A DNA stretch of 64,000 nt, taken from Phyto melanocephala (taxonomy: Eukaryota; Arthropoda; Insecta; Diptera; Rhinophoridae). A program made the translations under genes and the position numbers. Below are positions 35,630 to 47,034 of the stretch, one piece after another (the stretch's first letter is position 1; each line of letters starts with the position of its first letter). Where the stretch lies: assembly GCA_941918925.1 (NCBI GenBank), contig OW799234.1, forward strand, positions 122,009,895 through 122,073,894. Reading direction: 5' to 3'. A model generated the notes under the pieces. It saw only the letters and a list, made by a program, of their open reading frames with translations. It was not told the DNA's origin and made no database searches.

Positions 35630-36601
35630 CAGGCTGCAGATGGTACTTTGTGAATCTAGTTATTTATGTCAGCAGTCGTAAAGAGATTTACCAATACCAA
35701 TTTGAGTTGCAACTGTGCAAATAGTTAAAAGTTCTTCGTTTTATTCCTTAATTATATTTTGTAAGATATTTAAGAGAATATTGTCCAGTTCGCTCTATTG
35801 ACTACTGGTTTTGGACCAGGTGTTCCAGGATTGTTGAATAATTAATACTGATATTTTGTCCCAGTATGTATCTAGAATCTGAACTGCCTTTTTAAGATTG
35901 AATTTTTTTAGTCGGAAATTCAAAGCTGTTGCCCTTTTGCCAAGCGAATAGGTGAAAGTAAAGAAATATTGTTGTATTGTCATTTGAACTAATTGATAAC
36001 ATTTTTGTTTATTATTTATTTATTTATTGATTAACTTAATAATAAATTATTATAAAGTTAGAGAAGAAAATAGAGCGCTAGCTACTTAGCTTAAAAACCA
36101 ATTACCGCCACAACTTCTTAGTTTCATGGGTAACGGGAAACAAGTCGAAAAAGAATAATTTTTTTCTTCGGGATACCTTTTGAAGCAAACTTAAGTGGCG
36201 AGCAAATTCGCAATGGAAGCAGTTCTTGAAAATATATGATGTCATCCACGTGTTTTCACCAAAATTGTATATGAGTAGATTATTGAAAAAAAAACATATA
36301 AAAGCTAGCGAGTTTTTCGATTTTTTTACAACCAACAGTTTTAGTGTGTCTCTGTCATTCGCATTTGAACAGGGCAAAAAAGTGATTCGCCCTCTACGAA
36401 CTTTTCTTCCTAAAGCCGTTTTCTCACTACACGTGACTACAGCGTTATTTGGAAGCATTAATTATAATAATATTAAAAAAGAAACAATTAAAATTGCGAA
36501 AATTTAACCTTGTGTTTTGTAAACTGTCGCAATTATAGTACTTGCAATGCTAAAGATTAAGCCTTCGAATGGGTTGTCGCGAATGCCAAGGGTGCACTCT
36601 G
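35630..36601 (-). mobile_element. pogo/Tigger-type transposon B
   Basis: The minus-strand 5' end is CAGAGTGCACCCTTGGCATT, preceded by TA at 36602-36603. The other end, TACAGGCTGCAG at 35628, is a weak inverse match. The interior carries a Tigger transposase remnant. The termini differ from Tigger A, so it is a separate family. Confidence 0.5.
35795..36458 (-). pseudogene. Tigger transposase remnant (DDE region plus C-terminal motif)
   Basis: The minus strand reads MLPNNAVVTCSEKTALGRKV, then GRITFLPCSNANDRDTLKLL and VVKKSKNSLAF. In Tigger this is MLPnkTla...KeRiT.LlcaNadGs.kl.plvIgKSk.PR. Farther on NTWMTSYIFKNCFHCEF matches aWMt..iF..Wl, and KKLFFFDLFPVTHE matches the block with the second catalytic Asp (LLLlDnapaH), here with D kept but N and H displaced. 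After a stop at about 36102, a second piece (35983-35795) has LKKAVQILDTYWDKISVLII, matching the C-terminal DAI..L..aW..V....I motif. The plus-strand frame at 36226-36507 is a shadow. Confidence 0.7.
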
Positions 36602-36603
36602 TA

Positions 36604-37329
36604 TATTTATATATAAGTATATATGATAAAATTTTACTCACTATTTATCACAAAGAAACCCGTTACGAGTTAAGTTTTATAACGCTTCGCTATTTGCAAG
36701 GTATTTAATTGATTTTCTCACATTTATTTAATACTCTCAAAGTTTGAATACTTTCAAAAAAAATTAAAAAATATTGTTGTACCCTAAAGTAAATAATTAT
36801 TTTCTTAATTTATTTTAAAGATTATAAATTACGTACCTCAAGAATTAAAGAACGCTATTTTAAATATTGACTTTTTTTCATTGTAAGTTAACTTTTTAAC
36901 AACAACTCGTATTAAATTCACTCTTAATTTGTGCTTGATGCTAAAAATAAAAATACTTTTGACCTTGACCATCACATGTATAAAATGGTAATTCATATAC
37001 AAAATGTGTTTGTAAATATTTAATTTTTAGCCGGCCATCACTGTGCGACAGAGACTGAAATTAATTTCTAGGTTCTTCATTTAACATTAATTTATTTCAT
37101 GTTATTAAATATTCATTAAGAAATTAAATATAAATAATTCTAATACAAAATCTCAAGATCTAAGAGTTTTTTTTTGTTAAAGTTGTGCTTTTGGGATGTT
37201 TGAAGTCTGTGTGCTTATACGGATGTACATAAGTATACATACACACGCCAATTTAAAAGTAATAATGCCCGTTAAAGCGAATGCATGACATTGTTTACAA
37301 TTGAGCAGCTTATAAACGACATGTTTTTT
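36604..37329. other. AT-rich stretch
   Basis: No gene or repeat recognised. Confidence 0.4.
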
Positions 37330-38125
37330 TATCCACCACCAAAAAATTGCTGGAGGTATATTCATATTGTCATTCCGTTTGTAACACATCGAAATATCCA
37401 TTTTAGACCCCATAAGGTATATATTTTCTGAGTTGTAGTTTTATTTTATTACGATCTAGCTTTGTCCGTCCGTCTGTTGAAAGCACGATAGAGGTCGGAC
37501 CGAAAAAGCCGGGGGGCTCAAATTTTTTCAGAATCTTTCTTATACACAAGGTTTGTTTGGTATTGAAAATGGGCTAAATCGTAATATTAGGAAGAGATTT
37601 ATAGCTCGTAATGCAAGAGTAGGTCAAAAATACCATGTCCTTCCAAAATCGAATAAAATGCAGTTGTGTCCGAACGCATAAAAGTCGAGCCATAAAATTT
37701 CGAATGTATATTTCCTTTATCTTTATAGATAAACTATATTGAAATATCTAAGTTGTATTCATTATCAGAAACAACTTCGACACGCCTATACTGTAACGCC
37801 CACTTTTCACGTAATCTACTGTGAATGAAATTTAAAAGCTCATAAGATCGACGAAATTCGTATGATGGTGAAATTTCGTACATATAGCTTTCTAATTAAT
37901 TTCATTGTTATGCCAGAAAACGAAGGTGACACGCCCACTTTAACGCCTAGCTCCCATATAATCTTAAATTTATATAATTTCTCTGATAAAGTTTTCGAAA
38001 GAATAAAGGACTATGTTGAAATATCTCACTTTTATTTATTAGCAGACACTATATTGACACGCCTACTTTAGCGCCCACACTCAAATTTACGAAAACATTT
38101 TACCTAGCATATCGAAGTTATACAA
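37330..38125 (-). mobile_element. INE-1-like element, copy g, 5'-truncated
   Basis: Inverted tail CCACCACCAAAAAATTGCTGGAGG, then ATTTTAGACCCCATAAGGTAT and CCGTCCGTCTGTTGAAAGCACG, match copies e and f. GACACGCC(C/T)A and CGCCCACTTT blocks follow up to about 38075. The AACAAGTAAG 5' end is missing. Confidence 0.7.
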
Positions 38126-38393
38126 AGAAAGTAATACATATATAGGTGATGACAAGTGGCATACAGAACAGAATTGAACAGAAAAGAGAATTGAAATTTT
38201 GTCAGATGATTTTGCCCATGATTTTTAAAAAGGTAAATGACCAAAAAAATTTTCAAATTTTGTAAGCAGTGGAAATTCGTAAATTGTTTATATACGAAAG
38301 CACAATAAAGTATGTCTTTTATACTGCTTATTATTTTAGCAGTCGCAGAAAGGAGACTAACTTATTTAAACTGTATTTTTTATATTTGTTTCT

Positions 38394-38510
38394 TAGGTTA
38401 GGTTAGGATAGTTCGAAAAAGAGGGGCACTTAAAGCCCAAGCCTACAACAGGTTTACACATACGCCCAACTGGCATGTTAACCGCAAAACAGAGACACAC
38501 TAAGTGGGAA
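38394..38510 (-). mobile_element. Non-LTR retrotransposon 3' tail, inverted
   Basis: TTAGGTTAGGTTAGG, then AAAAAGAGGGGCACTTAAAGCCC and CGCCCAACTGGCATGTT, match the 3' untranslated end seen at 48466-48560 (inverted) and near 17400-17485. Only the tail is present. Confidence 0.65.
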
Positions 38511-39328
38511 ATTGCACATAAAAATACTGCCCTTTAGGAGCTCTTTTGTAAGTAGTGAAGTTTTTTGTGGGATGTAAAAAACATGTCGTGTATTAGCTGC
38601 TTAAGTAGACAGAAAGAATTAATGCTGAAAAATAGTTTTTTTTGGCTTTTTATTAGGTTTTAAATGAATGTATAATAACTCCTAGTGTACATTGAGGAAT
38701 AATTTTCATCGCAAGTCTGAATTTTATAACAGAGAAAGCGAAAAGAAAACACTTTTCTAAAAATATCAAATTGTTTCTCAATGTAATACTGAAGTAGCTG
38801 TGTAGTAGCATGTAGTTACCGAATAGCTAAAATTAATGTGGCTAATTTTTGTCCTAATAAGATGTAAATATGCATGTATGTGTGTATTCAAGTATGTAAG
38901 AATATATTCCTAAAACGAGTCTTCGTATAAATTGCTTCCGACTTACTCTTTTTGCCGACTATTTTTGGTATATTATCATCAAAACATCTGTCTACACTTT
39001 AAACTTTGTCTTTGATGAATGATTTCTTTTTCCACTGATAAGACATATATTTTTAACAAACCATATGCACGTGTTTAAACTTAATTTATTGCCTTATCTC
39101 TTTCCCATTATTGCTAGTGATTTGAGTAAACAGTTTACATTAGTTTTGTTATTGTAAAAGAAACAAATTACAAGCAAAACTTTCAATCAAATTGATCTCT
39201 TGGATTGTAGAAACAGCACATTAGTAAATATTTCAAAAAGCTTATAATAGAATTTGTAAAATATAGTCTCCTTAAAGACTTCTAAGAGCCCTACTGGATT
39301 CTAAATAAATGAAAAGAAAATCACCTAA
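38511..39328. other. Unassigned stretch
   Basis: Nothing recognised. Confidence 0.4.
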
Positions 39329-39330
39329 TA

Positions 39331-40010
39331 ACAGGGTGGGCCGAACAAATCCTCAATGGGGTGTAAACCTTTAATAAATTTTTCGTTTTTATATATTTTT
39401 TCAAGTTGTAGAGGGTGTCCTAAAATTAACACAATTTGAATTTGTAGCAATTTGTGCAGTAAAGTATTGGCAATCCTAAAAGAATTAGTAAAAACGGAGC
39501 GTTGCTCGATATAACAACTTGCGGAGGCAATTCGAAAATTTAATACAAAATATGGTCGAAATTGTGTTTTATGTTTGTCAACTGTAAAGAGATTAATTAA
39601 AAATTTAGGGTCATCCAAAAACAAGACGTTAAAATGTCGATATCGAATCAGTACATGAGAGTTTATGACAATCCAGGAACCTTGGAACTTGGCGTCATGG
39701 ACAAAATTTCAAACTTCAAGAAGCTCTCTATAGCGTATACTCACAAAAATTCATAATTACAAAATTCAATTAATTTAACAACTGAAGATTAATGACCTTA
39801 AACAGCGAAGAGAGTACGTTGAATGTGATATCAACAAATAAATGCTGATTTTTGGAACAAAATCATTTTAAGCTGTGAAGCACTTTTTCACCTTAATGAT
39901 TAATCCCCAAATTTGCCACTTTTAGGATTCTAAAAACCCACATGTGATTGTCGCAAAAAAAATGCATCGAAAACGTGTCCATGGACAATACTTTGTGAAA
40001 CAAATATTTT
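39331..40010 (+). pseudogene. Mariner-like transposase remnant with ACAGGGTGGGCC end
   Basis: The left end TAACAGGGTGGGCCG resembles the end of the element at 23896. The plus strand, read across stops, gives QLAEAIRKFNTKYGRN and LSTVKRLIKNLGS, an N-terminal HTH region (DUF4817-like). Farther on come NKIILSCEALFHLND (usual form ilFSDEahF.LnG) and KNPHVIVAKKMHRKRV (usual form NPhvi.ekpmHp.rVtvWc). The first catalytic Asp is therefore lost (SDE to SCE), and stops are frequent. The minus-strand 99-codon frame at 39325-39624 is a shadow. Confidence 0.6.
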
Positions 40011-40095
40011 TTTTGAAAGTATAAAAAAAATAAATTCAAGAAATACACTCACTTATACGAGAAATTTATTTTATCTTCAAAAAATTTATTGAACA

Positions 40096-40206
40096 TACTG
40101 TAAGTTAAAACCTGATTTAACTAAACTTGTAGTGTGAACGCTGTTAACCAGCTGTTAGTGGTTTTAATGTTAAAAACAGGTTTTAACTTTAAATGTGAAA
40201 ACAGTA
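40096..40206. repeat. Short inverted-repeat element
   Basis: TACTGTAAGTTAAAACCTG at the left is matched in inverse by CAGGTTTTAACTTTAAATG and then CAGTA at the right, giving a roughly 110-bp hairpin-like MITE. Confidence 0.45.
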
Positions 40207-40539
40207 TTAGATACACTCAATAGAAAAAGGAGAAATTTAACCTAATAAAAAGTTGATTTAGGAAAATAAAAAATTTAGGCTAAGAAAAAAGTAAAAAATG
40301 TTACAGCAAAAGACAATAATTTGTCGTAAAAAAGCAAAGATTGTCGATTTCAATTGTAGTCATATATGTATATGATTATTGAATGATACTTTAAATAAAC
40401 ATAATAATGATAACTGGTAACCATTATATGTTTTAACCATGATCATACATTTCAATCATAGTATGTTGCTCTTCGATTATAGTTACCACAATCATATTTT
40501 TTCTTTGCGTGTATATGAGGCTGAGTCAAACTTAGATTC

Positions 40540-40865
40540 TCACCACCAATTTTGCAAAGTACTTTTATACGATAAAATGTATAATTTTGTGAATTACTGT
40601 AATCAATATAATCTCTCTATTAAAGGTGGTCTAACGATAATGCACGATGTAGGTCATTAAGGATCTTTTTTTGAACTCTTCTGTTCCACCTCTATTGTAC
40701 TCTTAATAGACGGACAGACGGACGAATACAGTTAGATCTTTCTAAAATAAAACCAGGACGCAGAAAATATAGAATTTATGGTGTTTAAAATAAATTTTCG
40801 AAGCGTTAAAAGCGGAATGACAAAATTAATATACCTACACAACATTTTTTGGAAAACTTAAAAAA
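40540..40865 (+). mobile_element. INE-1-like element, copy h, deletion derivative
   Basis: A diverged 5' part (CACCAATTTTGCAAAGTACT...) is joined to a 3' part with TAGACGGACAGACGGACGAA and AGCGGAATGACAAAATTAATATACC. The middle of copies e and f is absent. Confidence 0.55.
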
Positions 40866-42075
40866 AATATTTAAAAAAAAAAATACTCACGTGTTATAAT
40901 TCCTTGAACTATTGTATTGTTATTTGTCTCTGTTAAAATTAAAATTTGTTGTTTTATTTATGAACTTGTCTTTTTTTTAAACTAGTAGTACTTGTTTAAA
41001 TGTTTTGCTTATTTGTTTGATTTTTTTTTTTAAGTTCATTGAACCTTTTTGTTTATTAAAATGATTAAAATTAACACCTAACTCATTCGTATATTTCAAG
41101 TGCGATGAACACATTTTATAAATACATAAAATATAAAATAATTTAATTAATAATATATAATTTATTACAATAACATTTTTGTTTTGATACAAAAGGGCAA
41201 TCGTAACTGGGTGACATCTCAATTAAAAAAAAAAAAACTAGTTTGTTCTCTACCCCTCAGCCTATTTATGTTTAAATATTGACTTATTATAAATCATTTA
41301 TATATTTCTACAATATATTTTTTATTCAAAATTATAGCTTTACAAAACTAGGGTTGTTATGTTACCCACATTTTACCACGATTTTTGAATACTAATGCTT
41401 GTTTCTTAGTTTTTTGTTGATAAATTTTCTATTAATAGTTTGTCTAACACGTAGAACAATTTTATTCATGTTTATGTAATATCGTTGAAATATACCAGGG
41501 CTGGGGATATTAACACTATATTTGTAATTTTTTTTTTTTAATTTTGTAACTAGAGAAAAAATATAATAAATATATTACATTTGCAAATAACTTCAGCGAA
41601 AACTACCTCTTAGTAACATTACAAATCCTCTGGCTGTTGCACTCTTAGACGACAGCAATAATACATGAAGACTGAAACCTGTACACGTATTAGATTTACC
41701 TTCTAGAAACTAGTCTGCTTATAATGTATAGTTTTAATTAAACAAAATAAACCAATGTTAACTATTTTTAAATTATTTATAGTTATGCCGCTCATTGGAG
41801 CTATATAATTCCTGCTGACCTGTACTTTGATTATCAAATTTGCTTATTGTCTTTAAGTAGATTATTAAAAAAATTTTCCCGAAACAATTGCAGTTGTTAT
41901 TTGCATATTAAGCTTGTAAAAAGAAAATCACTTTGCTTTTAGAATAAGAACTTTTTCCAACATAAAAAGTCTTGACTTGTGGTATTTAGTTCATCTGAAG
42001 ATCTACAAAAAAATAAAAATAAAACGATTCTCTAAACATCTTATCAAGCATATGTTTTTGTGATACTTTGTTGCC
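40866..42075. other. AT-rich stretch
   Basis: No gene recognised. CAGGGCTGGGGATATTAAC near 41500 resembles a hAT end, but I find no partner. Confidence 0.35.
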
Positions 42076-42559
42076 TTTATACCTTTTTTACAATCGCTAC
42101 CTAATTAAACGGTTAAACGGCTGGACCGATTTCCTTGAAATTTTCACAGAATCGTCCTATATGTCTGGAAGGAACTATAGGCTATACCTTGCTTTGAAAC
42201 TGTAAGTGGGCGGGGTGCCACGCCCTATTAAAGAATAAGTATTAAATATTATATATCACGAAAGTTAATGCAGCTAGAGTCTTCAAATTAAGTACGGTAA
42301 ACTTCGACATCCACACGAACATTTGGGTAAAAAATGGGCGGACTTGCAATTGTAGGCGTGGCCACATGAATTAAATACTAAAATTCGTATATCTGGAAAA
42401 CGATATCGATTAGAGTTCTAAAATTTTGCAAAAGAAACTTTGATATTCAAATAAACATTTATGGAAAAAATGGTTGCATTAACAATAGTGGGCGTGGCAC
42501 CTGCCATATGAATTAAATACTAAAATTTGGGGTGGCAAAGCACACCGGGTATTAGCTAG
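42076..42559 (+). mobile_element. Short Helitron-type element ending CTAG|T
   Basis: The 3' end CACACCGGGTATTAGCTAG is followed by T. It has a small GGTG...CACC stem just upstream, as expected for Helitrons (CTRR terminus, A|T insertion). The interior has GGGCGGGGTGCCACGCCC and two diverged ~135-bp units each containing GTGGCC/GTGGCAC...CATATGAATTAAATACTAAAATT. The 5' terminus is uncertain. Confidence 0.6.
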
Positions 42560-42663
42560 TGTTTCATAAAAATAACAAACACAAAAACAAATACTTTGAG
42601 TTCTTTGTAATGACTCAACAGTAAATAAGAAAGATTAAAAAAAAACAACAAGAAAAATAATGG

Positions 42664-43015
42664 TTACCCAGCAAACATAAGATAAAAGTTTAAAATAGAA
42701 TTGTTTTACACATCAAATCTACTTCTCAAACCTTGACCAAACCTAAAACTTGAAGTATATTAAAGGTTTATTTAACAAAATTTTCTTACAAAAATCGTTT
42801 AGAAATGCTCCCAGAGATTTAAATTCAATTCAATTGAAACGTAATTGAAAAAAACCTTTGTCTATTTTAAAATTGAAATTGAACACTAATTTGTGCTGGG
42901 AGATTTGTTATTTGATAATTATTTTTAAATCATTAACACACGGTTGATATTTTAGAAAAGGTTCGATTTCAGATAATTTTAAATTGGAAATCAGACTATT
43001 ATGTTTGCTGGGTAA
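42664..43015. mobile_element. 352-bp MITE with 17-bp perfect TIRs
   Basis: Starts TTACCCAGCAAACATAA and ends TTATGTTTGCTGGGTAA. A second inverted pair, GCTCCCAGAGATTT and its inverse-like GTGCTGGGAGATTTG, lies inside. No coding capacity. The target duplication is not certain. Confidence 0.85.
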
Positions 43016-43099
43016 TTGTTTACTTTACACAAAAATATATGTTAACTTTTGTTGAGTAGACAAACAAAATTTTCTTATCTCAACATAAATAAATATTAT

Positions 43100-43510
43100 T
43101 ACACCCACCACCAAAAAAAAATGGTGTCTAGGTATATTAATTTTGTCATTCTGTTTGGAACACATTTAGATATTTATTTGAGATCGTATAAAGTAAATAT
43201 TTTTTGAGCCCTAGTATTACTTTAGGTAGCCGCCCTAAAAAAAGTCTATTCTTCTGTGTGTCTCTATTTCTCCGAAATTACTCCAATACACACATTACAA
43301 AAGCGGTTATAGATCAAAATATACTTATATTCACACCTCAAAATCTCTTTTTGATTCTATTTGGAATTTAAAACGTCGTAAAACCGACATAATTAAATGT
43401 ACGATTTTGAAATTTTGTAAATAGTAGCTTATGGTATATATTATTGTAATAAAGGGAAATGAAGCTGATACAGCCACTTTAACGCCCACCTCCCATATAA
43501 CGATACATGT
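43100..43510 (-). mobile_element. INE-1-like element, copy i, 3' part
   Basis: CCCACCACC(A)nTGGTGTCTAGG, then ATTTTGTCATTCTGTTTGGAACAC and, near 43470-43500, CACTTTAACGCCCACCTCCC match inverted copies e-g. It could be the other half of 47035-47868, separated by later insertions including the Helitron. The intervening 3.5 kb is too heterogeneous to prove it. Confidence 0.6.
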
Positions 43511-43523
43511 ACTTTATAACAGG

Positions 43524-43600
43524 TATCACAAAGGGATCAATATAGTGGACCCAAGTGAGCTGCACAACAGCTGCCTGTTCTACCTAACCTAACCTAGATA
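43524..43600 (+). mobile_element. Non-LTR retrotransposon 3' tail
   Basis: GGATCAATATAGTGGACCCA and CAACAGCTGCCTGTTCTACC, followed by CCTAACCTAACC, have the form of a non-LTR 3' terminus (CCTAAC repeats instead of poly-A). Sequence upstream of the tail is not conserved with copies A or B. Confidence 0.45.
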
Positions 43601-45038
43601 TACCTTCTTTTACAGCTTGCGAGAGCAATATTTTACAACAAATTCGAAAATATATTAAAGGAGTAATTTTAAATCATAAATGCCTTTGAAAAAGAACATA
43701 AGAAATCAAAACTTATAAAAAATTATTTAATTTTAACTTTCAATAAAATTGTTTTTTCCACCAATTTTAACCTTTTTAACCCATAAGTAGGAAAACACCC
43801 AAACACTCATTTTATATGTTGATTAATTATCTATGATATGCCCTTTCAATGTTTTGATTATTTCCTTTGGTTCAAATCTTGTGATTTCTGCAACGTAAAA
43901 ACTCAAATGGTGCCACTGTTCGCCAGCTGTATCCTAGTATTTTCAAAAATTCAATTGTTACAAAAATGTAAGAACTGAATCAAGATCTGAAGAAAATATG
44001 GTTAACGGTGTGTTAATTAATCCAGATGAAAGCTTTTCAAATTTGATGATATGGAGGCAGGTCTTCCTCAAAAAATTACCTACATTTTTTCTTTTTAGGA
44101 TTAAGCCATTATTCATTAAAAGCAATTGTTGAAACTTTAGGTGTAGAAAAATTAGAGAAGTTCCAATACACATACATAAATAAATATTTACTAAAATCAT
44201 TAAATGGGATGGCATGTGGTCGGTGTATAGGATCAAGTTAAAAAGTTTTTTATGTATTTTGATGCTCTTCGTAAAATTCATCAAGGTATACTGAGATAAG
44301 TACATTACCTTGTGGTTTGAAAATCGATACTGTTAATTGTGCAAGAAATTTACGAACAAATTTACACCGGCTTGTGGAAAACTATATAGTATGCTGCAAA
44401 CTTTATGTACTGCTCAGCACTTTGCGCTTCTGCAAGTTTAAATATTACTTTTTAAAACATATTTATGGCCGTCTCTTTTGTATTCGTCTAAAATTTTCAC
44501 TGGTTGTAACTCAAACGATATAAGAAGGACGATCGTAACGTATAAAAATATCATCTGCTATATCTTTTCTTTAAAAAAATTTGATCAGAAAGCACAATAT
44601 TCCTGTCGCTTATTTAATATGTCATTTACATACTACTATCAGTTTAAAAACTTAATTTTACTTCATAAAACTATTGTACCTAAAGAGCCAAAATATTTGT
44701 ATGAATGCTTACAGTTTTCTGGATCATTCAGATAATACAATTTTATCATCGCGACCATGTTTCTGAATGTCAATACCATATCTTAAGCCTATATCTCTGA
44801 AATCAGCTCCCAAATAATTTGCAAATCACAAGCAACGCTATGGGGCTTAAGAATTTACTTATGGCGGGTTTAATGTTTTTGACGTCATTTTTAATGTCAA
44901 TGTTAAGTTTAACTTTATTTTATATTTTACCAGCTGGGTCCGGTCCGCGTTGCTGGCACCAGCGAAACAGAGCATAGGGTTATCGCGCTAATCTCTTTGG
45001 GTAGTTTTTGAGTTAATCGATCAATAACATACATGTAA
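43601..45038. other. Unassigned stretch with a minus-strand open frame
   Basis: A 115-codon minus-strand frame (43958-44305) contains NNGLILKRKNVGNFLRKTCL and SSGLINTPLTIFSSDL and looks protein-like rather than low complexity. Farther upstream on the same strand (about 44740-44310) are further protein-like pieces separated by stops, such as LQPVKILDEYKRDGHKYV. I do not recognise the family; it may be a decayed gene or retrogene. GGTCCGGTCCGCGTTGCTGG near 44937 is a GC-rich block of unknown origin next to the Helitron. Confidence 0.3.
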
Positions 45039-47004
45039 TCTATATATAAACGAGTAACGTGACTGACTGACTGATTCATCATCGCACAGCCTAAACGCAA
45101 AGAGATAGAGACATGAAATTTGGACAATCGGTTCCTCTTGCAATGTTTAGCTCCACTAAGAAGGGATTTTTGGAAATTCGTACTTTAAGGGGGTAAAAAA
45201 AGTAAAAACGAGTAAAATCGGTAATCTTATATCTGCTAAACTAAAAGTGAGACAAATAAAATTGAAAAAGTATTGTAATTTGCACAAAAAATAAGCTGAC
45301 AGGTGTCTGACCTTTTTTGGAATTTTTAACCCCTAAGGGGAAAAAACGGGTAAAAACTATAATTTGGTACTTTTTTGGTACCCTATGTAACTTCCAAACG
45401 CATAAAGCTAGGAAAAAAATTTAAACTGTATTAAGTAATCCGTGAAAAAGTATTAATAAGAATTCGGCACCTTTTTTCAAATTCACATGTATAAGGGGTA
45501 AAAATTGTCCCTTTTTTTGTACTTTTTTTAAAAGAAACTTTTCTTATATTATTCAATGGAACGAAATTTGACAATTATTATTTCCTAATAGAAACTATTT
45601 AGGTGAAATCTTTGGAAACTTTTTTGGGGACAAAAAAGGTACCAGAAAGGGGGAAATTCCGGAAAATATATGTAATTCCTAATTTGACGGCCAATTTTTA
45701 CAAAATTTTTAATTAGGATTTCACCAGACATAAAAAATTATGTAATTTAGCAAAAATTGAAACACATTCATAACAGGGTAGAAAAGGGAAAAATCGGGAA
45801 GAGTTTGGTACTTTTTGAACATAATTACCTTTATGCAAAAAAGAGTAGATTTACTGACTCTTTCGCTTTTCTATGGTACTTTTTGCATTTTCTACGTTTA
45901 TAAAGGTAGAATTGTAAAATAATGGACTATTGATTCCAGGTAAAATTCAAAATGTTATGGGTGACCAAAAAGGTACTTTTTGAATTTTTATTGTACTTTT
46001 TATATATTCTACGTTTGCAAAGCTAGAATTTGAAAACTAGTGGCTATTGATACAAGGTGAGACTGAAAATGTTATGGTCGACCAAAAGGTACTTTTTTTA
46101 ATTTTTGTGGTAATTTTGGTATCTTCTACGTTTATGAAGGTAGGATTGTACAATCAAGGACTATTGATTCCAGGTGAGACTAAAAATGTTATGGGCTACC
46201 AAAAAGAGACTTTTTTGAATTTTTATGCTACTTTTTGTATTTTCTACGTTAATGAAGGTAGGATTGTACAATCAAGGACTATTGATTTCAGGTGAGACCA
46301 AAAATGTTATGGGCGACCAAAAATTTTTTATTTTTATTTTTAACGTTTGCGAAGCAAGAATTTCGAAATTAGTGACTATTGATACAAACTAAGACTAAAT
46401 ATGTTATGGGCGACCAAGAAGGTACTTTTCTAAAATTTAATGGGACTTTTTGTATTTTCTACGTTTATAAAGCTAAAATAGTGAAATAAAGGAGTGCTGA
46501 TTCAATTTGAAAATTAAAATTATATTGGAGACAAAAAAAAAGCCTTTTCGCATTTTTATTTTACTTTTTGTATTTTTACGTTTGTAAACATAGATTCTTA
46601 AAATTAGTGTTTTTTTATCCGAGGTCTAAATTCTAATATTATGGACGACCAAAATTACTTTTTCTCTTTTTTTATATATTTTGTATAATTAGAATTTTGA
46701 ATAAAGGTAATAATAAACCAAGTTGAAGTTTTAGTGAAGGAAAAAATGTTACTTTTATTATTTTTAGGGTCACTTTTGTAAATTATGAATCTTAATTTTT
46801 GAAACTCAGTAGCATTGATCTTGCTTTTAGTTAGGAAATATGTGCCCGATATATCCTTACTCTACTTTCTATATTTCTAAGTAAATTGAATCAGAGATAC
46901 AAATTTTCATAACTTGAACCAAAAATATTTAATAATTATAAATAGAACTTAAGTATTCAATAAATAGTAAAAACTGCGCTAACGAGTAGCGGGTTAAATG
47001 CTAG
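45039..47004 (+). mobile_element. Helitron with both termini, 1966 bp
   Basis: The 5' end is A|TCTATATATAAACGAGTAAC. The 3' end has the stem CGCTA-acgag-TAGCG (46977-46991), then nine bases, then CTAG|T at 47001-47004. A 5' TC, a 3' hairpin followed by CTRR, and insertion between A and T without target duplication are the diagnostic features of Helitrons. No Rep/helicase is encoded, so it is non-autonomous. ACTGACTGACTGATTCATCA near the 5' end is a feature I associate with a widespread insect Helitron group. Confidence 0.85.
45830..46690 (+). repeat. 118-bp minisatellite inside the Helitron, about seven units
   Basis: Units built on TTATGGGCGACCAAAAAGGTACTTTTTGAATTTT...TTCTACGTTTATGAAGGTAG. 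The CTACGTTT core occurs at 45892, 46009, 46126, 46244, 46341, 46459 and 46577. Spacings are 117, 117, 118, 97, 118 and 118. The plus-strand frame at 46047-46295 is two repeat units in frame, not a gene. Confidence 0.9.
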
Positions 47005-47034
47005 TTTTTATATAAATGTTAGAAGAATAAAGGC

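Noticed and set aside
41500..41516. hAT-like end CAGGGCTGGGGATATTA
   Set aside because: No inverted partner or 8-bp duplication nearby.
46047..46295. 82-codon plus-strand frame
   Set aside because: Two in-phase units of the Helitron minisatellite; the repeated peptide follows the DNA repeat.
45830..46690. Regular ~118-bp repeats as a possible CRISPR-like array
   Set aside because: Whole units repeat without short conserved repeats and unique spacers, and the sequence is insect nuclear DNA inside a Helitron.
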